DNA of 64,000 nt from Agromyces mangrovi (GTDB lineage: Bacteria; Actinomycetota; Actinomycetes; Actinomycetales; Microbacteriaceae). Location of the stretch: NCBI RefSeq assembly GCF_030296695.1, contig NZ_AP027737.1:3286001-3350000 (forward strand). The letters are read 5' to 3'. Both the position numbers and the translations under genes were made by a program. The notes under the pieces are model-generated. The model worked only from the letters and a program-made list of their open reading frames with translations. It did no database searches and had not been told where the DNA came from. This document shows, one piece after another, positions 8,259 through 18,591 of this stretch. Numbering within the stretch: the first letter of the stretch is position 1; every line of letters starts with the position of its first letter.

Positions 8259-9902
8259 GTGCGCCCGCTCGATCCCGCGCTCCTGCGCCACGCCCGCTCG
8301 GCGCGCTGGTACCTGCTCGTCGGTGCCGTGCTCGCCGGGGCGCAGGCGCTGGCGATCCTCGCCTTCGCGTGGAGCCTCCAGTCGCTCGTCGTCGGACTCA
8401 TCGACGGTGCGTCGCTCGCGTCGCTGTCGACCTGGACGGCGTGGTTCGCCGCCGCGGTCGTGGTGCGCGCGCTCGTGGCGTGGGGGTGGGATGCCGCGGG
8501 CGCGATCGGCGCCGCGGCCGTCGCGTCCGAGCTGCGCGTGGCGGCCCTGCGCGCGCTCGGTCGGTCGCCCGGGCGTCGGGTCGACTCGACGGTCGACACC
8601 GCGGTCGCGGTCGGCGGCGGGCTCGACGCGCTGCAGCCGTACTTCGGCCGGTTCCTGCCGCAGCTCGTCGCGACCGTCGTGGTCGTGCCGACGCTGGTGC
8701 TCGCGGTGCTCGTCGCCGACCCGCTGTCGGGGCTCATCCTCGTGATCGTGCTGCCGCTGGTGCCCGTGTTCATGGTGCTCATCGGGCTGGTCACGCGCGC
8801 CGTGCAGGAACGCCAGTGGGCGGCGCTCACGCACCTGTCGCGCCAGTTCCTCGAACTGGTCGGCGGCCTGTCGACGCTCATCGTGCACGGTCGCCAGCAC
8901 CGGCAGGAGGCGCGCATCCGCGCCGACACCGACGACTACCGGGTGCGCACGATGCGCGTGCTGCGCGTGACGTTCCTCAGCTCGTTCGTGCTCGAGCTCG
9001 CGGCGAGCCTGTCGGTCGCGCTCGTCGCGGTCTCGATCGGACTGCGGCTCGTCGACGGCACCGTCGCGTTCGCCGCCGGCCTGTTCGTGCTGCTGCTCGC
9101 GCCCGAGGTCTTCCTGCCGGTGCGCAACGTCGGCGCGCAGTTCCACGCGTCGGCCGAGGGCATCACGGCGGCGCGGAACGTGCTCGCGCTCATCGACGCG
9201 CCCGACGAGGACGGGGCGGATGCCGCCGCGAGCGGTCCCGTCGCCGCAGGCGCCGCGTCGGACGACGACGTCGTGCTCGACCTGCGCGGCGTGTCGATCG
9301 CCTACGACGAACGAGCGGCGGTGGACGGCCTCGACCTCGTGCTTCGGCGGGGCGAACTGGTCGCGCTCGGCGGACCAAGCGGCGCCGGCAAGTCGTCGGT
9401 GCTGGGTGCCGTGCTCGGGTTCGTGCCGCACGAGGGGGCGATCAGCGTCGGCGGCCGCTCCGACGCCGCGTCCCGCCGCGACCGGCTCGCGTGGGCGGGC
9501 CAGGAGGCCGTGCTCCTGCCCGGCACGGTCGCGGAGAACGTGGCGCTGGGTGATCCCGAGCCGCACCCGGAGGCGGTGCGTCGGGCGCTGCGCGAGGCCG
9601 CGACCGACGACGTCGCGCCCGAGCAGCCGATCGGCGCCCGCGGCGACGGGCTGTCGGGCGGGCAGACCGATCGCGTGGCCATCGCGCGGGCGCTGCACCG
9701 ACTGCGGGCGCGCGACCTGCCGCTGCTGCTCCTCGACGAGCCGACCGCGGCGACAGACCCGGAGCGCGAGGCGGCGCTCGTGCGCACCCTGCGCGGGCTC
9801 GCCAGCGAGGGGCGCGCCGTGCTCGTCGTGAGCCACCGCCCGGCCGTGCTCGAGGCGGCCGACCGCGTGGTGCGCATCGAGGCGGTGACGCATGTCGGCT
9901 GA
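8259..9902 (+). CDS. cydD: Heterodimeric ABC exporter CydD subunit (cytochrome bd assembly)
   Basis: Half of the CydDC exporter, which moves glutathione/cysteine-type thiols or haem-related cargo needed for bd oxidase assembly. The product has 547 residues: an N-terminal six-helix exporter domain (about 1-310), then a nucleotide-binding domain with Walker A GPSGAGKS, signature LSGGQ and Walker B LLLLDEPT. The D-loop region reads ATDPERE. GTG 8259 is 2 nt after the cydB stop. Its 3' end overlaps cydC by 11 bp. Confidence 0.9.
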   Translation: MRPLDPALLRHARSARWYLLVGAVLAGAQALAILAFAWSLQSLVVGLIDGASLASLSTWTAWFAAAVVVRALVAWGWDAAGAIGAAAVASELRVAALRALGRSPGRRVDSTVDTAVAVGGGLDALQPYFGRFLPQLVATVVVVPTLVLAVLVADPLSGLILVIVLPLVPVFMVLIGLVTRAVQERQWAALTHLSRQFLELVGGLSTLIVHGRQHRQEARIRADTDDYRVRTMRVLRVTFLSSFVLELAASLSVALVAVSIGLRLVDGTVAFAAGLFVLLLAPEVFLPVRNVGAQFHASAEGITAARNVLALIDAPDEDGADAAASGPVAAGAASDDDVVLDLRGVSIAYDERAAVDGLDLVLRRGELVALGGPSGAGKSSVLGAVLGFVPHEGAISVGGRSDAASRRDRLAWAGQEAVLLPGTVAENVALGDPEPHPEAVRRALREAATDDVAPEQPIGARGDGLSGGQTDRVAIARALHRLRARDLPLLLLDEPTAATDPEREAALVRTLRGLASEGRAVLVVSHRPAVLEAADRVVRIEAVTHVG

Positions 9903-11579
9903 ACGGAACCGGTCGCTGCGCCTCGCGATGCCACCCGCGCGGCGCTTCGCGCTGCCCGTACTGCTCGGCGCGCTCTCGGCCGGGTCGACGATCGCGCTCC
10001 TCGCGGCATCCGCCTGGCTCATCGCCCGCGCGGCCGAGCAGCCCCCATCCTGTTCCTGTCGCTCGGCGTCGTGGGTGTGCGCGCGTTCGCGATCGGCCGC
10101 GGAGTGTTCCGCTACCTCGAGCGGCTCACGGGGCACGACGCCGCGTTCCGGCAGCTCGCTGACCTGCGGGTCGGCATGGTGCGGCGCATCGTGCCGCTCG
10201 CGCCCGACGGACTCGCCGCCACCCGTCGCGGCGACCTGCTCGCGCGGTTCACCGGCGACGTCGACGAGTTGCAGGACCTGCCGCTCCGCGTGGTGCAGCC
10301 GGTCGCCGGCGCCGTGGTCGCGATCGTGCTCGCGCTGGCGGGCATCGCCTGGCTCGCGCCGGGGGCGGCGCTCGTGATCGCGCTCGTCCTCGTGCTCGGC
10401 CTGCTGGTCGCGACCGCGGGGCAGGGCGTGCTCTCGGCGCGGGCCGAGCGCCGCGTGGCGCCCCTGCGCGGCGAGCTCGCAGATGCCGTGCTCGCGCACG
10501 TGCAGGCGCTGCCGACGCTCGTCGCCTACGACGCCGAGGGCGGGTCGCTCGCGCGCGTCGCCGACGTCGACGCCCGGCTCCGGCGTGCACGTGTGCGGGC
10601 AGCGGTGGGATCGGGCCTCGCCGGGGCGGCCGTGGCCGTCACGGCGGGCGCCGCGGTGCTCGGTGCGATCCAGGCGGCGGCCGGCCCGCTCGCCGACGGT
10701 GCGCTCGGCGGGCCCGAGTTCGCGATCGTCGTGCTCGTGCCGCTCGCGATCCTCGAGGTCGCGGGCGTCGTGCCGGTCGCCTGGGCGACCTGGCGGACGG
10801 TGCGGCGGAGCGCCGAACGGGTCGACGGCGCGGTGCCCGAGGAGCTGCCGGCGGGCCTGCCGACGCCCGTCGCCGCGCCGGAGCAGCTGCCGGCCGCCGA
10901 CGGCCCGCCGATGCTCGAGCTGCGCGAGGTGTGCGCCTCGTGGCCGGACCTCGCCGGGGTGGGCGCGAGCCAGGCCCTCGCGGGCGTCGACCTCGTCGTG
11001 CGGCCCGGCGAGCGGGTGCTGGTGCGCGGCCCCAGCGGCGCCGGCAAGACGACGCTCGCGCACGTGCTCGTCGGCTTCCTCGCGTACGAGGGGTCGTTCC
11101 GGGTCGACGGCGTCGAGGCGTCGGAGGTCGACGCCGATCGCCTGCGCGAGCGCATCGGGCTCTGCGAGCAGCGGCCGTGGCTGTTCGACACCGACATCCG
11201 CCAGAACCTGCTGTTCGCGCGCGACGACGCCGACGACGCCGCCCTGCTCGCCGTGCTCGACCGGGTCGGCCTCGGCGACTGGGTGCGAGAGCGCGGCGGG
11301 CTCGACGCGTCCGTGGGGGAGCGCGGCGCACTCGTGTCGGGCGGGCAGGCGCAGCGCATCGCGCTCGCGCGGGCCATGCTCGCCGACTTCCCGGTGCTCG
11401 TGCTCGACGAGCCGACCGCGAACGTCGACCAGGAGCGCGCCGACGCGCTGCTCGCCGACCTCCTCGCGGCGGGCGCCGACGGCCGCACGGTCATCCTGAT
11501 CTCGCACGATCGCGTCGACCCGTCGCTCGTCGACCGCACGGTCGTCTGCGCCGACGGGCGCATCCCCGCCGCCGCCTGA
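9892..11579 (+). pseudogene. cydC: Heterodimeric ABC exporter CydC subunit, frameshifted near the 5' end
   Basis: Second half of the CydDC exporter. It starts at ATG 9892 inside the end of cydD. The first ~50 residues (ending LLAASAWLIARAAEQPP) are in one frame. From about 10047 the protein continues in the next frame with ILFLSLGVVGVRAF and runs intact to 11579. The break is in the C5 run at 10042-10046; a sixth C restores a 562-residue protein. The downstream part has Walker A GPSGAGKT, signature VSGGQ and Walker B VLVLDEPT. With cydABD otherwise sound, a sequencing undercall is far more likely than gene death. Confidence 0.85.
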
Positions 11580-11621
11580 CCTCCCGCGTCGGAGCGGTCG
11601 GCAGCGCCCGCGCCCGCGTCG

Positions 11622-11627
11622 TACGCT
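11622..11627 (+). promoter_or_regulatory. -10 box of pabB
   Basis: TACGCT 6 nt before ATG 11634. The intervening GAGGGG could also act as a ribosome binding site if transcription starts further upstream. Confidence 0.35.
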
Positions 11628-11633
11628 GAGGGG

Positions 11634-13058
11634 ATGCCGTCGCGGATCCGGAGCCTCGTCCTGCCCGGATGGCGCGACCCCGAGCGCGTGTTCCTGGCGC
11701 TGGGGGCGACTGCCGAGCGGGTCGCGTGGCTCGATGCGGGCCCGGATGCCGCGGAGGGGCGCAGCATCCTCGCGATCGCCGCGTCCGGTGACCGCGCCGT
11801 CACGGCGACGGGCGACGACTCACCCGACGACGTGTACGCGCTGCTCGGTGAGCCGCTCGCCGCGGGCGCCGCGGACGAGCGCGAGCATCGGGGCGCACCG
11901 AGCCCGATCGGCTGGATCGGCTGGTTCGCGTACGAGTTCGGCGCCCGCACCCTCGGCCTGCCCGCCGCCCCGACGACGGCGCCCGAGGCGGCCTTCGTCT
12001 TCGCCGACCGCGCGGTGGTGTTCGACCACGGCGCGCGCCGGGTGCAGCTCGAGTGGCTCGAGCGGTCGGATGCCCCGGGCGAGCGCGCGGCGAGCGGCAC
12101 GGAGCCGGGGGAGACGTGGGCGCGCGCGACCGCGGCGGCGATCGCCGCGCTGCCCGCGACCACGCCCGGCACGGGAGACGACCCGATCGCGGTGGCGGCG
12201 CTGCCAGAGGCATCCGTGCCCCCCGCCGTGCACTGGCGGCACGATGCCGCCGAGTACGAGCGCATGATCGGGCGGTGCCAGGCCGCCATCGCGGCCGGCG
12301 ACGCCTACCAGCTGTGCCTCACCAACCGCGTCGAGGTCGACGTCGACGTCGATCCGGTGGCCGCGTACCTGCGGCTGCGCCGGTCGAGCCCGAGCCACCA
12401 CGGGGCGTTCCTCCGGCTCGCCGGGGTCGCGCTGCTCAGCGCGTCGCCCGAGCAGTTCCTCGAGGTCGGTGTCGACGGCACGGTGTCGACGAAGCCCATG
12501 AAGGGCACGCGCCCACGCGGCGCCGACCCGGTGCGCGACGCGGAACTGCGCGCCGAGCTGCTCGCGAGCGAGAAGGAGCGCGCCGAGAACCTGATGATCG
12601 TCGACCTCATGCGCAACGACCTCGCCCGGGTCGCGGAGGTCGGCGGGGTCGCGGTGCCGAGCCTGCTCGCGGTCGAGGAGTACCCGCACGTGCACCAGTT
12701 GGTGTCGACGGTCACGGCTCGGCTGCGGCATCCGCTCACCGCCCTCGACGCCGTGCGCGCGGCCTTCCCGGCGGGGTCGATGACCGGGGCCCCGAAGGAG
12801 TCGGCGATGCGGATCCTGCACGAGCTGGAGGGCGGGCAGCGGGGCGTCTACTCCGGCGCGTTCGGGCGCATCGGCATCGACGGCAGCGCCGATCTCGCCA
12901 TGGTGATCCGCACGATCGTGGTCGCCGCAGGCACCGTCTCGATCGGCACCGGCGGGGGCATCACGGCACTGTCGCACCCGGCCGAGGAGGTCGAGGAGAC
13001 CCGGCTGAAGGCCCGCGCGCTGCTCGCCGTGCTGGGCGTCGCGGCCGACGGGCGCTGA
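11634..13058 (+). CDS. pabB: Aminodeoxychorismate synthase component I
   Basis: Makes 4-amino-4-deoxychorismate from chorismate for folate synthesis, normally with a glutaminase (PabA) encoded elsewhere. The 474-residue protein has the chorismate-binding core in its C-terminal half: [35 protein letters not shown] and the [11 protein letters not shown] block. The Lys in the KGTRPR motif is the residue that distinguishes PabB from anthranilate and isochorismate synthases, which carry Ala or another residue there; this is why PabB is preferred over TrpE. No pabA or pabC is in the window. Confidence 0.85.
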   Translation: MPSRIRSLVLPGWRDPERVFLALGATAERVAWLDAGPDAAEGRSILAIAASGDRAVTATGDDSPDDVYALLGEPLAAGAADEREHRGAPSPIGWIGWFAYEFGARTLGLPAAPTTAPEAAFVFADRAVVFDHGARRVQLEWLERSDAPGERAASGTEPGETWARATAAAIAALPATTPGTGDDPIAVAALPEASVPPAVHWRHDAAEYERMIGRCQAAIAAGDAYQLCLTNRVEVDVDVDPVAAYLRLRRSSPSHHGAFLRLAGVALLSASPEQFLEVGVDGTVSTKPMKGTRPRGADPVRDAELRAELLASEKERAENLMIVDLMRNDLARVAEVGGVAVPSLLAVEEYPHVHQLVSTVTARLRHPLTALDAVRAAFPAGSMTGAPKESAMRILHELEGGQRGVYSGAFGRIGIDGSADLAMVIRTIVVAAGTVSIGTGGGITALSHPAEEVEETRLKARALLAVLGVAADGR

Positions 13059-13161
13059 GGAGGCTGCTCACCCGCGCGGAGTGGGTAGGCTGGTGGCTCG
13101 GATCGGCCGCTTCGGCGTGCCCGCGATCCCCACTGCGCATCCCCCCATGATTGAGAGTCAC

Positions 13162-15744
13162 GTGGCACACGAGCACGACACCACGCACAGCCCGTCCGGC
13201 GACGCCGACCAGTACGACTTCGCCGCCATCCAGGACAAGTGGCTGCCGCGCTGGGAGGCGCTCGACCCGTTCCGCGCCGGCCGGCCCGGCGACACGCGCC
13301 CGCGCAAGTACGTGCTCGACATGTTCCCGTACCCGTCGGGCGACCTGCACATGGGGCACGCCGAGGCGTTCGGCTACGGCGACATCGTGGCGCGCTACTG
13401 GCGCCAGCAGGGCTTCGACGTGCTGCACCCCATCGGCTGGGACTCGTTCGGCCTGCCCGCCGAGAACGCCGCGATCAAGCGCGGCGTCGACCCCAAGGGG
13501 TGGACCTACGACAACATCGCGCAGCAGAAGGCGAGCTTCCGCACCTACGCGCCGTCGTTCGACTGGTCGCGCGAGCTGCACACGAGCGACCCCGAGTACT
13601 ACACGTGGAACCAGTGGCTGTTCCTGAAGCTGTACGAGCAGGGCATCGCCTACCGCAAGGAGGGCCAGGTCAACTGGTGCCCGAACGACCAGACGGTGCT
13701 CGCCAACGAGCAGGTCGTCGACGGCCACTGCGAGCGCTGCGGGTTCGAGGTCACCAAGAAGTCGCTGACCCAGTGGTACTTCCGCGTCACCGACTACGCC
13801 GACCGCCTGCTCGACGACCTGAACCAGCTCGAGGGCCGCTGGCCGTCGAAGGTGCTGGCCATGCAGCGCAACTGGATCGGCCGCTCGACCGGCGCCGACG
13901 TCGAGTTCGAGATCGAGGGCCGCGAGGAGCGCATCAGCGTCTTCACCACGCGCCCCGACACGCTGTTCGGCGCGACCTTCGTGGTGGTCGCACCCGACTC
14001 GCCGCTGGCCGCCGAGCTGGCCGCCGGCGCGGGCCCCGAGGTGCAGGAGCGCTTCGGGACGTACCTGCACCAGGTGCAGTCCGAGACCGAGATCGACCGC
14101 CTGAGCGCCGAGCGCCCGAAGACCGGCGTGTTCCTCGACCGCTACGCGATCAACCCGGTCAACGGCGAGCGCCTGCCGATCTGGGCGGCCGACTACGTGC
14201 TGGCCGACTACGGCCACGGCGCGATCATGGCCGTGCCCGCGCACGACCAGCGCGACCTCGACTTCGCCCGCGCCTTCGACCTGCCCGTGCGCGTGGTCGT
14301 CGACACGCACGCGCCGATCACCGGGGCGATCCCGGTCATCCCGCTCGACGAGCACGGCGTGCCGATGCTGCCCGACGAGGCGCCGTCGGAGAGCCCCGCC
14401 GACACGGGCGAGGCGCTCACCGGCGACGGCCGCATGATCAACTCCGGTCTGCTCGACGGGCTGAGCAAGCGCAACGCGATCCGCAAGGCGATCGACCTGC
14501 TCGCCGAGCGCGGCACGGGCCGCGCCTCGAAGAACTACCGCCTGCGCGACTGGCTCATCTCGCGCCAGCGCTACTGGGGCACGCCCATCCCGATCATCCA
14601 CTGCGCCGAGTGCGGCGAGGTGCCGGTGCCCGAGGACCAGCTGCCGGTGCGCCTGCCCGACGCCGAGGGCCTCGACCTGCGCCCGAAGGGCACGAGCCCG
14701 CTCGGCGCGGCCGACGACTGGGCGAACGTGGCCTGCCCGGAGTGCGGCGGCGACGCCCGCCGCGACTCCGACACCATGGACACCTTCGTCGACAGCTCGT
14801 GGTACTACCTGCGGTACCTGAACGCCGACGACCCGACGCGTGCGTTCGACCCCGCCGAGGCGGAGAAGTGGGCGCCGGTCGACCAGTACGTCGGCGGCGT
14901 CGAGCACGCCATCCTGCACCTGCTGTACGCCCGGTTCGTCACCAAGGTGCTGTTCGACCTCGGGTACCTGAGCTTCACCGAGCCGTTCACCTCGCTGCTC
15001 AACCAGGGCATGGTGATCATGGACGGCTCGAAGATGTCGAAGTCCAAGGGCAACCTGGTCGAGTTCGCCGGCGAGCTGCGCGCCCACGGCACCGACGCGC
15101 TGCGCGTCACGCTCGCGTTCGCGGGCCCGCCCGAGGACGACATCGACTGGGCCGACGTCTCGCCCGTCGGGTCGGCGAAGTTCCTCGCGCGCGCCTGGCG
15201 CATCTCGGGCGAGGTCGACTCGCCGACCGACGTCGAGTGGAAGGGCGGCGACGTCGCCCTGCGGCGGGTCACCCACCGGTTCCTGGCGGATGCCCCGGGG
15301 CTGGTCGAGGCCTTCAAGTTCAACGTCGTCGTGGCCCGCCTCATGGAGCTCGTGAACGCGACGCGCAAGACCATCGACTCCGGTCCCGGTGCGGGCGACG
15401 CGGCCGTCCGCGAGGCAGCCGAGGTCACGGCGATGGCGCTGAACCTGTTCGCGCCGTACACGGCGGAGGACATGTGGGAGCGCCTCGGCTACGAGCCGAC
15501 GGTCGCACTGGCGCAGTGGCGCAAGGCCGACCCGACGCTGCTCGTCGAGGAGTCGGTCACCGCGGTCGTGCAGGTCGACGGCAAGGTGCGCGACCGGCTC
15601 GAGGTCTCGCCGAAGGTCTCGACCGACGAGCTCGAGAAGCTCGCCCGCGCTTCGGCGGCCGTGCAGCGCTCGGTCGGCGACCGCGAGATCGCCAACGTGA
15701 TCGTGCGCGCGCCGAAGCTCGTGAACATCGCCACCAAGCGCTGA
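13162..15744 (+). CDS. leuS: Leucyl-tRNA synthetase
   Basis: Charges tRNA-Leu. With GTG 13162 the protein has 860 residues. The class I signature HMGH is at 63-66 and KMSKS at 624-628; the CP1 editing domain lies between them, with a zinc-type cluster (CPNDQ...CERCG). GTG 13162 is chosen because GAGAG lies 4 nt before it; ATG 13147 in the same frame has no ribosome site. A TAGGCT box at 13086-13091 would give a leader of about 65 nt. No T-box was found in that leader. Confidence 0.95.
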   Translation: MAHEHDTTHSPSGDADQYDFAAIQDKWLPRWEALDPFRAGRPGDTRPRKYVLDMFPYPSGDLHMGHAEAFGYGDIVARYWRQQGFDVLHPIGWDSFGLPAENAAIKRGVDPKGWTYDNIAQQKASFRTYAPSFDWSRELHTSDPEYYTWNQWLFLKLYEQGIAYRKEGQVNWCPNDQTVLANEQVVDGHCERCGFEVTKKSLTQWYFRVTDYADRLLDDLNQLEGRWPSKVLAMQRNWIGRSTGADVEFEIEGREERISVFTTRPDTLFGATFVVVAPDSPLAAELAAGAGPEVQERFGTYLHQVQSETEIDRLSAERPKTGVFLDRYAINPVNGERLPIWAADYVLADYGHGAIMAVPAHDQRDLDFARAFDLPVRVVVDTHAPITGAIPVIPLDEHGVPMLPDEAPSESPADTGEALTGDGRMINSGLLDGLSKRNAIRKAIDLLAERGTGRASKNYRLRDWLISRQRYWGTPIPIIHCAECGEVPVPEDQLPVRLPDAEGLDLRPKGTSPLGAADDWANVACPECGGDARRDSDTMDTFVDSSWYYLRYLNADDPTRAFDPAEAEKWAPVDQYVGGVEHAILHLLYARFVTKVLFDLGYLSFTEPFTSLLNQGMVIMDGSKMSKSKGNLVEFAGELRAHGTDALRVTLAFAGPPEDDIDWADVSPVGSAKFLARAWRISGEVDSPTDVEWKGGDVALRRVTHRFLADAPGLVEAFKFNVVVARLMELVNATRKTIDSGPGAGDAAVREAAEVTAMALNLFAPYTAEDMWERLGYEPTVALAQWRKADPTLLVEESVTAVVQVDGKVRDRLEVSPKVSTDELEKLARASAAVQRSVGDREIANVIVRAPKLVNIATKR

Positions 15745-15953
15745 CCCGGGGGTCGCTCCTCGGTTGCGGGGAAGGGGCTTCCTGCACAGGCTCTTGATGC
15801 GTCGTGAGCGATTCGCGGAGTCGACGGCGACGGAGCACCTGGCGCAAATCGCGAACTCTCCGAGGTGTGTATTCGCCGCGCATGCTTCGCGCAGCGACGG
15901 CGACGCCTTTCATGTCCGCTGGCTTGGATTGAGCACTCGAACTAAGGCTGGAT

Positions 15954-18386
15954 GTGCGGTTCAATGCAACGGTGAATTCTGCTGAGGTCGGCTTTGTAAA
16001 GTCTTCGATGTGTTTGCGCCCTCCGCGGGTGGCTGTCTTGGTTCCGGATGACGCTCACTGGCGCGACTGGGTGATGTTCGCGCTGACCGCGGCAAGCGAG
16101 GTTTGGGGTGGTGTCGCCTTCATAGTGGTCCCGTTTGACAGCTCGAGTGGAACCCCGTTGCCCCTCTTTCACGACATCGTGCGAGCCTACGATCCGGACC
16201 ACGTGGTCACGCTGGAGTTGTCGCTTCAAGCGTGGGAGGACCTTTACCCGGGCCATATCAAGATCGAAGGCGCTGAAGATGAAGAGAGCCGATTGCGCCT
16301 CATTCGCAGTGCCGGGATCTTCCATGCCGACTTGGCTGCGGAACGCGCACGTGCACAGGTGGCCCAATGGTGTTCACCATTGCGCGCGGCGCGGCTGAGG
16401 CGCAAGTCCGAGGACCTAGAAGTGCTTAGACGCATCCGGCTGGAGCGGGGAGACCGAGTCGAGACCGGGGCGCTTGCTCCAGCGCCCCAACCAGCTGGCG
16501 CTGTGCTGGCCGCAGCGCGGCACTGGCGCTCAGATGAGGCCTTGATGGCTGCCATGAGGGTCGGAATCGCGACTACGGAACCAGATCCGCGGCCTGAGCC
16601 TCCCGGAGAACTGCTGCCTTGGCTCGTCTATTCAGAGCAAGACAACGAGCATGCTGAAGCGCTGAAGTGGGGCGAAGGTGAGCTAGGAGAGTCTCCGGAA
16701 CGGTGGTTTACCTCCAACCAGCGCCTCATGCAGGTGACGAGGGGCATGAACTTCGATGCATACGCGATGGTTGTTGGCAACACATTGAGTGACTACGCGC
16801 TTGCTCTTGCGTACGACCGGCTGATGGGGCAAGCCATGTGGCTCTCAACTGAACTCGCCGAAGACAAGGATCGTCTTCGGCGGCAAGTCGCTCCGCGCGT
16901 TCAGACCGTACTAACCCGACTTGAGAGTGGGGCTCAACATCTCGTCCTCACCTCCGCTTCTGAGAGCGATGAGTTACTGAAAGCACTGGCCGAGTCGCTC
17001 CAGCGGAGCGATCTTGAGGTCTACTTTGAGTCAAACGGGCAACGGGTACTCCTAAAGGACGATCAAGACACCCTGCAAGTTCGGCGACCCGATTTGTCCA
17101 CCGGGCTTGTGAGCTTCGTGCTCGATGAGCATGTGGGTGCCGAAGTCTCACTCCCGATGGCGACCACCTCGGACGGTTCATTGGAAGCAATGATCGGGCT
17201 GGAGACGCCGGTGCCGGTGAACTTGATATTCAGCTCGTCCTCCGGACACATTCCCTACTGGTACGTCGATGCAACGCTGGAGCATGACCGCATTCCGCGC
17301 GGCCGTGACGTTCCCGCCTCGGCGCTTGTTGTAGACGACGGTCCGTATCCCCAGGTGAATCTTCGGTCGAGCAGGGACGGCGTCTCGTTCTCTCCACGCT
17401 CAATGGGATTCGTCCCGTCGAACGCGTTGTTTGCATCTCGGATCGGGCGTCCGCGACTCCGCCGGCCGTCGATGCTCGCCTGGGTCGAGGCGATGGCACG
17501 TGTGAACGGACTCGGGGTACGGCTCTCGGATGCCGGACGAAGGGCGGAGCTCGTGCGTTCCCGAATCGGGAGTCGACAAGATCTACTCGACCTCATGACA
17601 CCCGACCACCTCGCCATGTTCCGCTCGTTCGCGCCGCGTCCGCGGCGTCCTGGTCCCGGTGAGCGCGACCCTGACGTCGTCGTAGTCGGGTTGGACCCGT
17701 ACCTCACGTTCGCCGGCATTCGATCCCAGCTCAGCGGATTGGGAACTACGGAGTGTCTAGACCTAGTAGATCGTCTCGTCGCTTCCCGGCTACTTCGACG
17801 CGGCCTTGTGCTCGGGTGCGAAGAGTGCGCGCGGCCATCCTTCCTTGGCGCTGAACGACTTGGACAGCAGTACGAGTGCCCCCAGTGCGGCGCCACGAAT
17901 TCGCTCGTATCTAGTCGATGGAGACGTCAGTCAGCTGAGCCGACTTGGTTCTATGACCTCTACTCGAACCTTCGGGAACTAGTCGACAAGAATGGTGATG
18001 TCGTACTGATGGCCGCGGACCACCTGCGTGCTGGCGCGCGGGCATATGCGGATGTGCCCGAGCTTGAGTTTCTAGATCAGGAATCTGGAAAGCCAGTGGC
18101 GGAGATCGATGTGGTGGCTTGTGTTGATGGTGACGTCGTCGTTGTTGAGGCCAAGTCCAAGGGCTCGTTTGGCTCGAGGCGCCGCAAGCCCCAATCGTCG
18201 AAGCTCATGCGCGTTGCGACTGCGCTTCGAGCACAGCGAATCCTGCTCGCGACTACCGCTGATGCGTGGAGTGAGACGGATGTTGAGTTGTTCCGCGATG
18301 TCTCGTCCCAAACAGGACCGGCTTCAGTAGAGATCTCCGTTGTAGCGGGACTCGGCTCGCCAACTTCGTCTCCTCCGCTCAGCTAG
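15954..18386 (+). CDS. Unrecognised 810-residue protein: winged-helix-like region, zinc ribbon and PD-(D/E)xK-like nuclease motif; defence-like orphan
   Basis: I do not recognise this family. Residues ~20-110 look like an alpha/beta domain with a WGG turn and an AYDPDHVV strand. The middle (110-540) is mixed. A helical winged-helix-like region (~585-620) is followed by a zinc ribbon, C622-x2-C625 and C642-x2-C645. The end carries E717-I-D719 and E732-A-K734 around a hydrophobic strand, the spacing of PD-(D/E)xK nucleases. Base composition (about 58-62% G+C in stretches counted) and codon use are unlike both flanks, so it was probably acquired. The start is uncertain: GTG 15954 has TAAGG 6 nt upstream, and ATG 16008 is the alternative. 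It stands alone between leuS and comEA, with 200-nt gaps on both sides and no integrase. A DNA- or RNA-targeting defence enzyme is an inference. Confidence 0.75.
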   Translation: MRFNATVNSAEVGFVKSSMCLRPPRVAVLVPDDAHWRDWVMFALTAASEVWGGVAFIVVPFDSSSGTPLPLFHDIVRAYDPDHVVTLELSLQAWEDLYPGHIKIEGAEDEESRLRLIRSAGIFHADLAAERARAQVAQWCSPLRAARLRRKSEDLEVLRRIRLERGDRVETGALAPAPQPAGAVLAAARHWRSDEALMAAMRVGIATTEPDPRPEPPGELLPWLVYSEQDNEHAEALKWGEGELGESPERWFTSNQRLMQVTRGMNFDAYAMVVGNTLSDYALALAYDRLMGQAMWLSTELAEDKDRLRRQVAPRVQTVLTRLESGAQHLVLTSASESDELLKALAESLQRSDLEVYFESNGQRVLLKDDQDTLQVRRPDLSTGLVSFVLDEHVGAEVSLPMATTSDGSLEAMIGLETPVPVNLIFSSSSGHIPYWYVDATLEHDRIPRGRDVPASALVVDDGPYPQVNLRSSRDGVSFSPRSMGFVPSNALFASRIGRPRLRRPSMLAWVEAMARVNGLGVRLSDAGRRAELVRSRIGSRQDLLDLMTPDHLAMFRSFAPRPRRPGPGERDPDVVVVGLDPYLTFAGIRSQLSGLGTTECLDLVDRLVASRLLRRGLVLGCEECARPSFLGAERLGQQYECPQCGATNSLVSSRWRRQSAEPTWFYDLYSNLRELVDKNGDVVLMAADHLRAGARAYADVPELEFLDQESGKPVAEIDVVACVDGDVVVVEAKSKGSFGSRRRKPQSSKLMRVATALRAQRILLATTADAWSETDVELFRDVSSQTGPASVEISVVAGLGSPTSSPPLS

Positions 18387-18579
18387 CCCAACCCGGTGGT
18401 GCCGCTAGAAGGTGCAATCTCCGTCACGATCTAGTAGCGGGGCACGCGCGCCTGCCTGCAATTCGGCGTAGTGAAGTCGCCACCTGCGGAGGGACGGACT
18501 TGCTCCTCCACACGAGGCGCCCGTCCGGCGTGTCCGGTCGAGGTCGACGGATGCCTGTGGGCGGGTGCCCGTGCGCGCC

Positions 18580-18585
18580 TAGCGT
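18580..18585 (+). promoter_or_regulatory. -10 box of comEA (leaderless)
   Basis: TAGCGT ends 6 nt before the comEA GTG at 18592. No ribosome binding site lies between them. Confidence 0.4.
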
Positions 18586-18591
18586 GCGAGC

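Noticed and set aside
8184..11507. Very long open frame (1107 codons) antisense to cydD/cydC
   Set aside because: It is the mirror of GC-rich coding DNA: Arg/His/Asp/Glu low-complexity protein, no ribosome site, and the opposite strand holds clear ABC proteins. The same holds for other long antisense frames (e.g. 12961-15276, 41255-45238, 55591-58371).
11634..13058. Anthranilate synthase TrpE or isochorismate synthase
   Set aside because: The Lys in KGTRPRG points to aminodeoxychorismate synthase; no trp genes are near.
13059..13161. T-box riboswitch before leuS
   Set aside because: The leader is about 65-100 nt with no T-box consensus (AGGGUGGNACCGCG) and no specifier hairpin.
15764..15985. 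73-codon frame upstream of the foreign gene
   Set aside because: TTG start, no ribosome site, overlaps the 5' end of the 810-residue gene in another frame, no recognisable feature.
15745..18591. Attachment-site duplication around the foreign gene
   Set aside because: No direct repeat longer than chance was found in the two flanks, and neither flank is a tRNA gene.
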